Assembly: GCA_937896105.1 (NCBI GenBank)
Contig: CALBKR010000294.1
Coordinates: forward strand, 1 to 9,842
DNA length: 9,842 nucleotides
Origin: an uncultured Bacteroidales bacterium
GTDB taxonomy: Bacteria > Bacteroidota > Bacteroidia > Bacteroidales > Bacteroidaceae
Direction: 5' to 3'
Positions within the stretch are counted from its first letter, which is position 1. Each line of letters opens with the position of its first letter. Below are positions 5,253 through 9,842 of this stretch, one piece after another. The position numbers were made by a program, and so were the translations under genes. A model generated the notes under the pieces. That model ran no database searches, was not told the DNA's origin, and saw only the letters and a list, made by a program, of their open reading frames with translations.

Positions 5253-7076
5253 TTACTCTTCAGCATACTCAACAGGTGATACAATATCAACAAGTCCTAT
5301 TATTTCGGAATCTGTCAAACGTTCAAAGTTTATTTTTGTCAATTTGCCGTCAACAAGGCGTAACACCGTAAAACAGGCATCCGGCTTAGCCTGATACCCA
5401 CTGTGCAGATCGTCAAGTACTACCACACCCTCGCCATTATATTCTACTATGATATCACCCACCTTTAGTGTTGGATGAGAAGCATTGTCCAACATACCGT
5501 ACACAAGAACGCCTGAATAAGGCAATTCCATTTGAGCAACAGCCCTAAAGAAAGCCTTTGCGGGAGCTACATAGCTTTTGCTCCCGGCAAACTCACTTTC
5601 GTATTGCTCCAGCAGAGACAACGTATGCTCCAGAGCCTTCTGAGGGGTTACTGATAACTTAAAATTGAAACCCTCATCGTAAAGTCCCTGTTGCATATTT
5701 ATCAACAACGGAATAAAACTCCCCATCAAATAGCATTTGTTCCACTTTTTCCATTGCTGATCACCGTCCTGAAATTCGCAATCACCCTTAAACTCTTCAA
5801 AGAACTGTGTCACTTGGTCATCAATGGCACGCATCTGATCGTTCAACCTCCCTGGAGTGTTGTTGTCATGGGCGAAATCTGTCAACTCTGCATCCAGTTT
5901 ATTCATCTCTACGACCTGCTCCGATAGCAATCTTTCTGCCAATTTCTGCTCCTTTTCCACGATTTTGTTATAATATTCATCGTCACGGCCAAACTCATAG
6001 TGATTAGGAAACTGCACCCACAGAGGCGACACATCATTGTACGCCTTTAAAGAAGTCTCGGGAAAATCCGACAATGCCATCAACAGGTTGGCATAGTAGA
6101 TATTCACCCAATGTTTAAAAATCGTAAAACCTGATGTAGCAAAACTATTGTTCAATGCAGAAGGCTCACCAAGAGCAATACGCAAAGATTTGAGATTATC
6201 AACAAAGTGTATCAACTGTGCTGTTGCAAACGGAGATGAATATGACAGATCCTCAGCATCAATGCCGTTGATATAAAGCAAGAAGGAGTGATATGCCCCA
6301 ATATCAGCGGGAATGGAATCGATACCGGATACAGCCCAATATTCTTTTAAATACTCTTCGGACAATTCTATATTCTCCAATAAATCCGTTTTCATATCCT
6401 CGAGTTTTGCCTCTGACACACCATAATTGTAGGCATTTTCATAGGCAAGCCATTTCTTTTCAAGCTTATAATTCTCCTCGGCTATAGTGTGAACAGCACA
6501 GGCCTCCGACACCAGTTGTGTAGCATATTGGGTGCAGACATCGCGCGAAAGATACTTGAAGACTCCCCAGAGTATACCTGTCAACAATAAAAGTGAAAGA
6601 AGGACTATAGCAGAAACCTTCACAAGCTTGCGCAACGGAACACGACGTTTGCTGCGTAGATATCTCTTTTGCAGGCGCTCCATTGACAAATCGAAATACT
6701 CGATAGAACTCGCTGTCAGCGCCTGATAATTACATAGTTCCTCCAAGCCTTCAGGCATTGGATTAGGCCAGAGAAAGCCGTTGAGCATAATTGGAATGAT
6801 ATTCTTATAATGCTTCATCGCATGCTGGATTTCAAGGCGTACCCAATCATCCTCATTCACACACCTGTCGAGAGCTTCGGGCGGCAACACAAGCAGGAAA
6901 TCGGTACAGGTCTCTATCACGTTATAGAGTTGCTCATTGAATTTGCCGGAGCGCAAAGTCTCCATATCAAAAAACACCGAGTATCCCGCACTCCTTAAAC
7001 GTGTTGCTATCAGGTTTGCAGTGTCATAAGAACTGCGGCGATAGCTTATAAACACATCGTATTTTTTTGCTTTCAT
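5253..7076 (-). CDS. SARM1-like TIR domain protein with membrane span and C-terminal PDZ-like domain
   Basis: The protein has 607 residues. Residues 5-140 form a TIR domain: YDVFISYRR strand, BB loop FFDMETLRSGKF (35-46), LVLPPEALDRC, then DWVRLEI with Glu82 where SARM1 and plant TIRs keep the NAD-cleaving glutamate (SARM1 WVHKEI). NIIPIMLNGFLWPNP also parallels SARM1. A stretch with nine basic residues (137-153) precedes one membrane helix (154-176), which by the positive-inside rule puts the TIR domain in the cytoplasm and the remaining 430 residues in the periplasm. Residues 180-515 are mostly helical, with no family I recognise. Residues about 521-590 resemble a PDZ domain (GVLVYGM, then LKVGDIIVEYNGEGV). 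TIR NADases act in bacterial antiviral suicide and in cell-death signalling; here the periplasmic half probably senses or binds a ligand. It is the last gene of a minus-strand operon, 15 bases after a small exported protein gene. Enzymatic activity is predicted, not shown. Confidence 0.9.
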   Translation of the reverse strand: MKAKKYDVFISYRRSSYDTANLIATRLRSAGYSVFFDMETLRSGKFNEQLYNVIETCTDFLLVLPPEALDRCVNEDDWVRLEIQHAMKHYKNIIPIMLNGFLWPNPMPEGLEELCNYQALTASSIEYFDLSMERLQKRYLRSKRRVPLRKLVKVSAIVLLSLLLLTGILWGVFKYLSRDVCTQYATQLVSEACAVHTIAEENYKLEKKWLAYENAYNYGVSEAKLEDMKTDLLENIELSEEYLKEYWAVSGIDSIPADIGAYHSFLLYINGIDAEDLSYSSPFATAQLIHFVDNLKSLRIALGEPSALNNSFATSGFTIFKHWVNIYYANLLMALSDFPETSLKAYNDVSPLWVQFPNHYEFGRDDEYYNKIVEKEQKLAERLLSEQVVEMNKLDAELTDFAHDNNTPGRLNDQMRAIDDQVTQFFEEFKGDCEFQDGDQQWKKWNKCYLMGSFIPLLINMQQGLYDEGFNFKLSVTPQKALEHTLSLLEQYESEFAGSKSYVAPAKAFFRAVAQMELPYSGVLVYGMLDNASHPTLKVGDIIVEYNGEGVVVLDDLHSGYQAKPDACFTVLRLVDGKLTKINFERLTDSEIIGLVDIVSPVEYAEE

Positions 7077-7091
7077 ATTTATATAATTATT

Positions 7092-7448
7092 TTATTTCCG
7101 TTCCAATGCCTCGGCAGCATAACGCAGATACCTGGCAGCCTTTTCGTCGGCCTCAGCAGCATAACGCATCTTCAATTCATATTTTTCTATCTCATCCTCG
7201 GCATAACGGGTGTAGGTCTTCACCCTGTCGACATCGTTCTTGCGGCCATAATATGCCACCTCACGCTGATAGCCTTCGGCTTTCCTGAGGTGATAGGCTG
7301 CGTCGCGTCTGTAGCCATCGGCCTGACGCTGATAATACTCGGCTTCGCGCTGATAGCCCTGCGCTTTCCTTACATAATAGTCGCTTTGAGAGTGAGCTGT
7401 TGCCACTATACCGACAAGAAGCAACAGGAAAAAGAGTGTGCGTTTCAT
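7092..7448 (-). CDS. Small exported Tyr/Arg/Ala-rich heptad-repeat protein
   Basis: This 118-residue protein starts with a clear signal peptide (MKRTLFFLLLLVGIVATAHS, cleavage probably before Gln21). The mature part is almost all helix-forming repeats of two heptads. YYVRKAQGYQREAE, YYQRQADGYRRDAA and YHLRKAEGYQREVA occupy residues 24-65, and degenerate copies run to the C-terminus (TRYAEDEIEKYELK and similar). Each heptad follows [GY]-Y-x-R-x-A-x, with Tyr and Ala spaced 4/3 as in a coiled coil and dense positive and negative charges around them. No catalytic domain is visible and I do not recognise a family. It lies 16 bases after the RmlD-like gene and 15 before the TIR gene, so it should be co-expressed with the TIR protein. 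Export places it on the same side of the membrane as the TIR protein's periplasmic part, making it a candidate partner or ligand. A structural or envelope-binding role alone is also possible. Confidence 0.88.
   Translation of the reverse strand: MKRTLFFLLLLVGIVATAHSQSDYYVRKAQGYQREAEYYQRQADGYRRDAAYHLRKAEGYQREVAYYGRKNDVDRVKTYTRYAEDEIEKYELKMRYAAEADEKAARYLRYAAEALERK
7254..7379 (-). repeat. Three tandem 42-bp coding repeats
   Basis: The repeats encode residues 24-37, 38-51 and 52-65 of the small exported protein. Amino-acid identity between copies is high, but codons differ (for example CGC, CGT, AGA and AGG for the conserved arginines). The duplication is therefore old, or its sequence is held by selection on protein rather than on DNA. 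A fourth, partly eroded unit follows (7212-7253). Confidence 0.8.
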
Positions 7449-7464
7449 AGGCTGTAGAATTTAT

Positions 7465-8331
7465 TCATAAATTGTGTATATCGGCAAATATTCTCAAACC
7501 GTCCATCGTGCTGCCGAAGCATACCGCACCGCCCGATGCACGGAATATCTTTTCGGTTGACATCGCAAGATTGCGTTCGTGCAGGGGGTAACGCTCGTAA
7601 TCGGGTTGCAGCAGCGGCCCCGAGCGCAGCCCCACAAGCATTTCGCAATAGCAACAGGCCGTTTCGTATGTATTCATCGTGTTACCTGCGCCATAATTGT
7701 AGACACCGCCGGGCAGTGTAAAGGTCGCCGGCAAGTACTCCACCACATCGCGCACCCAGGTTATTCCGCGATACTCCCTAACCGGCAACACAAGCGGTTT
7801 ACGCTCCTTTATGGCATTTGCGATGTTTAGCACAAAATTCTGATGCACGGGCATTCCCGCTCTCTCACTATCATACATCCAAGTCGCACGCAAAGCAACG
7901 GCCGACGGGCACAACTCGAGCGCACGCTGCTCCGCTTCGAGCTTATGCCTGCCATAGACATTCTCGGGCGCAACAGCCACATCCTCGTCTAAAGCCCCGC
8001 TCTCTAAATTCCCATTGTAGACCTGGTCACTCGAAAAGAGTATCAGCTTTACACCATTGCGTGCCGCAGCAGTTGCAAGATTGCACACACCCTCGACATT
8101 CACGCGGTAGCTCTCGTCGGGATGTTGCTCGCAATACCAGGTGTTGGACAACGCCGCCAGATGAACAACCACCTGCGGTGCCTGCTCAAGCAGATAGCGC
8201 TCCACCGATGCAGCATCGGTTATGTCAAGCTCGGTATGCGAGGGTGCAAGAATGATATAATCATTCCTCCAACGCTCTACAACACGGCTGCCCACAAAGC
8301 CGCTCGCTCCGGTTACAAGGATCTTTTGCAT
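7465..8331 (-). CDS. RmlD-like NAD(P)-dependent sugar-nucleotide reductase (extended SDR)
   Basis: This 288-residue protein has a Rossmann fold of the extended short-chain dehydrogenase group. Residues 2-14 hold the nucleotide-binding strand and GASGFVG loop, and DITDAASV (36-43) matches the RmlD family. Ser100/Ser101 (FSSDQVYNG) and Tyr126-x-x-x-Lys130 (VYGRHK) form the catalytic set. REYRGITWVRDVV (185-197) is the family's substrate-domain signature. RmlD reduces dTDP-4-dehydrorhamnose to dTDP-rhamnose, but no rmlA, B or C gene is nearby, so the true substrate is unknown and I assign no symbol. Length is normal for RmlD. It is the first gene of the operon containing the exported repeat protein and the TIR protein (16-base gap after it), with a good promoter 32-61 bases upstream of its ATG. 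It may be a housekeeping gene upstream of a later insertion, or a functional member of the set. Confidence 0.9.
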   Translation of the reverse strand: MQKILVTGASGFVGSRVVERWRNDYIILAPSHTELDITDAASVERYLLEQAPQVVVHLAALSNTWYCEQHPDESYRVNVEGVCNLATAAARNGVKLILFSSDQVYNGNLESGALDEDVAVAPENVYGRHKLEAEQRALELCPSAVALRATWMYDSERAGMPVHQNFVLNIANAIKERKPLVLPVREYRGITWVRDVVEYLPATFTLPGGVYNYGAGNTMNTYETACCYCEMLVGLRSGPLLQPDYERYPLHERNLAMSTEKIFRASGGAVCFGSTMDGLRIFADIHNL

Positions 8332-8362
8332 AGTGCGAAGATAAGGAAAAGTTCCGCTACTG

Positions 8363-8392
8363 CAAATTTAATACCGAACTTATTATTACAAA
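8363..8392 (-). promoter_or_regulatory. Bacteroidetes-type promoter of the RmlD-like/TIR operon
   Basis: Read on the minus strand, TTTG (8392-8389) and TAAATTTG (8370-8363) are separated by 18 bases. This fits the Bacteroidetes primary sigma consensus TTTG-N(17-23)-TAnnTTTG. Transcription would start near 8355, leaving a leader of about 24 bases before the ATG at 8331, which lacks a Shine-Dalgarno. Confidence 0.75.
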
Positions 8393-8416
8393 CCTACTTT
8401 GTGCACGAATGAAACT

Positions 8417-8436
8417 GTCCCTCAGTGAAGAGGGAC
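8417..8436. repeat. Small GC hairpin at the left edge of the repeat-rich gap
   Basis: GTCCCTC (8417-8423) and GAGGGAC (8430-8436) pair perfectly around AGTGAA. A related purine-rich stretch follows (GCGGAGGGAG, ending at 8453). There is no adjacent T-tract, so it is not a terminator. It resembles the small hairpin repeats scattered between Bacteroidales genes, by memory only. Confidence 0.55.
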
Positions 8437-8484
8437 AAGCGTAGCGGAGGGAGTTTAATTTTACATGCAATCCTGAGTTTTTAT

Positions 8485-8518
8485 ATGCTTCGACTTCGCT
8501 CAGCATGACAGGAAGCAT
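8485..8518. repeat. Second intergenic hairpin
   Basis: ATGCTTC (8485-8491) and GAAGCAT (8512-8518) form a 7-bp stem around a 20-base loop containing CTTCGCTCAGCATGACAG. The AGCAT in the loop offers a competing pairing with the left arm. No coding or terminator signal is attached. It is probably part of a dispersed repeat. Confidence 0.4.
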
Positions 8519-8572
8519 TGGGTCAACTGTCAAATTGTTGCTTTATTTAATGGAAAAGAAAAACAATCAAGT

Positions 8573-8732
8573 AAACTTGTTATTTTTCGCTCGTTTGTCC
8601 GTAATTTGCCTGCGGCATATATACTTCCTTGGGGCGATAAACCGCACTCCTTTGGGGAGATAAACCTCCCGTCGTCGCAAACGACGCTACTTTCGCGTCG
8701 TCGCTGTAAAAAAATAAGCAAACTTGTTATTT
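8573..8732. repeat. Repeat-flanked non-coding block upstream of the serine deaminase gene
   Basis: AAACTTGTTATTT occurs at 8573-8585 and again at 8720-8732, with partly conserved flanks (CGCTC and TGCTC a few bases downstream). Between them lie two imperfect tandem units (8623-8645 and 8646-8669, sharing TTGGGG-GATAAACC or close variants) and an inverted repeat ACGACGC/GCGTCGT (spacer TACTTTC, near 8680-8700). No convincing gene is present; a 63-codon minus-strand ORF across it looks fortuitous. The block may be a small mobile or dispersed repeat that landed in the promoter region. Confidence 0.5.
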
Positions 8733-8790
8733 CTTGCTCACTTTTTCATATATTAGCAAAATGAATATAAAACCCACGACAACAGATAAT

Positions 8791-9842
8791 ATGAAATCAC
8801 TACGTTCACTTTTCAGAATAGGACTTGGCCCTTCGAGCAGTCATACAATGGGGCCTAACCGCGCAGCAAAGATTTTTGCAGAGCGTTGCCCGAATGTGGA
8901 TACATATCGTGTCACACTCTACGGCAGCCTTGCCGCAACCGGCGAGGGGCATATGACTGACAAGGCTATTATGGCTGTACTCGAGCCCATTGCCAAGTTA
9001 GAACTTGTTTGGGAGCCAAAGACATTCCTACCATTCCACCCCAATGGAATGCTGTTCGAAGGAATAAAGGACGGAAACATCATCGACCGATGGACAATAT
9101 ACAGCATAGGTGGCGGTGAGCTTGCAAACGAGGAGACAACAAAGAACGAGGAGGATATATATCCACTAACAACCATACACGAAATAATGGACTGGTGCGA
9201 TGAAACAGGTTGCACATTCTGGGAGTATGTCGAGAAATATGAAGGTCCGGAGGTGTGGGACTACCTCGAAGAGGTGTGGACAACGATGAAGAGCACCATC
9301 AAGCGTGGGCTTGAGAATGAGGGAGTGCTGCCCGGGGGGCTTGGCCTACAACGCAAAGCCAACACATACCTGAACAAGTCAATGTCCTACAGTGCAGCCG
9401 TGAGCAGCAAGGCGAAGGTTTATGCATATGCCCTTGCTACAAGCGAGGAGAATGCCAGCGGAAGCACAATAGTGACAACACCCACCTGCGGTTCAAGCGG
9501 TGTCCTGCCTGCCGTACTATACCACCTGCACACATCGCACGACTGCTCGGACAAACGTATTCTGCGTGCACTTGCTACAGCCGGACTTTTCGGCAATGTG
9601 GCAAAGGAACACGCCTCGATTTCGGGTGCAGATGTTGGTTGCCAGGGCGAGATAGGCGTTGCCTGCGCAATGGCGGCCGCAGCAGCCTGCCAACTTTTCG
9701 GCGGAACCATCAACCAGATTGAATATGCAGCCGAGATGGGTCTTGAGCACCACTTGGGACTGACCTGCGACCCGCTCTGCGGCCTGGTACAGGTACCCTG
9801 CATAGAGAGGAATGCCATCGCCGCATCACGTGCGCTGGATGC
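8791..9842 (+). CDS. sdaA: L-serine ammonia-lyase, iron-sulfur type (5' part)
   Basis: This enzyme deaminates L-serine to pyruvate and ammonia using a [4Fe-4S] cluster in the cytoplasm. About 350 residues are visible before the window ends; single-chain family members run to about 400-460. The N-terminus MKSLRSLFRIGLGPSSSHTMGP is the hallmark of the family. Later motifs are TTPTCGSSGVLP (Cys233), DVGCQGEIGVACAMAAAA and CDPLCGLVQVPCIERN. Cys284, Cys326 and Cys337 keep the 42- and 11-residue spacings of the cluster-binding cysteines in the Legionella enzyme, so it should be active. The ATG at 8791 gives the usual family start; an in-frame ATG at 8761 would add ten unconserved residues. The gene is divergent from the TIR operon and follows the repeat-rich gap. 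A TATATTAG at 8749-8756 with a TTG 22 bases before it (8724-8726) is a weak promoter candidate. Confidence 0.96.
   Translation, partial: MKSLRSLFRIGLGPSSSHTMGPNRAAKIFAERCPNVDTYRVTLYGSLAATGEGHMTDKAIMAVLEPIAKLELVWEPKTFLPFHPNGMLFEGIKDGNIIDRWTIYSIGGGELANEETTKNEEDIYPLTTIHEIMDWCDETGCTFWEYVEKYEGPEVWDYLEEVWTTMKSTIKRGLENEGVLPGGLGLQRKANTYLNKSMSYSAAVSSKAKVYAYALATSEENASGSTIVTTPTCGSSGVLPAVLYHLHTSHDCSDKRILRALATAGLFGNVAKEHASISGADVGCQGEIGVACAMAAAAACQLFGGTINQIEYAAEMGLEHHLGLTCDPLCGLVQVPCIERNAIAASRALD

Noticed and set aside
7212..7379. CRISPR array or other non-coding tandem repeat
   Set aside because: The 42-base units keep an open reading frame with a signal peptide in front, lack spacers, and vary at synonymous positions, as expected for protein repeats.
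7818..8255. 145-codon plus-strand ORF inside the RmlD-like gene
   Set aside because: It is antisense to the Rossmann and YxxxK motifs; the translation is rich in His, Arg, Ser and Pro, typical of a shadow frame in GC-richer coding DNA.
8530..8721. 63-codon minus-strand ORF across the repeat block
   Set aside because: It spans the tandem and inverted repeats, has no promoter, partner or recognised fold, and its composition follows the repeats. Similar short ORFs in Bacteroidales intergenic repeats seem, from memory, to be spurious predictions.
8919..9818. Minus-strand ORFs opposite sdaA
   Set aside because: The plus strand carries an unbroken, strongly conserved serine ammonia-lyase; the antisense frames show no domain.

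Overview
The window looks like chromosomal DNA from a member of the Bacteroidales (Bacteroides/Prevotella-type). The evidence is the DnaK tail ending in EEVK, a tyrosine recombinase of the Bacteroides integrase/invertase type, the near absence of Shine-Dalgarno sequences, and promoters fitting the Bacteroidetes TTTG / TAnnTTTG consensus. No tRNA, rRNA, CRISPR array or insertion sequence was seen.

Layout. (1) 1-593 is the 3' end of dnaK. It converges on a lone tyrosine recombinase (670-1647, minus), and a strong two-way hairpin terminator lies between them. (2) A 180-bp divergent region with short inverted repeats leads into a tight plus-strand operon at 1832-5040. It encodes a membrane-anchored PHP-type metallohydrolase, an EptA-like phosphoethanolamine transferase (4-bp ATGA overlap) and a 58-residue DUF4250-type protein (3-bp gap), closed by a terminator at 5091-5118. 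This set probably modifies envelope lipid or glycan phosphate groups. (3) 8331-5253 (minus) is a three-gene operon with a good promoter at 8363-8392. In transcription order it encodes an RmlD-like NAD(P)-dependent sugar-nucleotide reductase, a small exported Tyr/Arg-rich heptad-repeat protein, and a 607-residue protein. That protein has a SARM1-like TIR domain, one membrane span and a C-terminal PDZ-like domain. (4) 8332-8790 is non-coding and rich in hairpins and imperfect repeats. (5) 8791 to the end is the start of an iron-sulfur L-serine ammonia-lyase.

The most interesting part is the TIR operon. Its layout predicts a cytoplasmic NAD-cleaving effector wired through the membrane to a periplasmic PDZ/helical sensor, with a co-transcribed exported coiled-coil protein as a possible partner. 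It could be an envelope-sensing defence or stress system; that function is inference from domains and gene order. The lone recombinase next to a divergent promoter region, and the unusual active-site surroundings of the EptA-like enzyme, also deserve a check.
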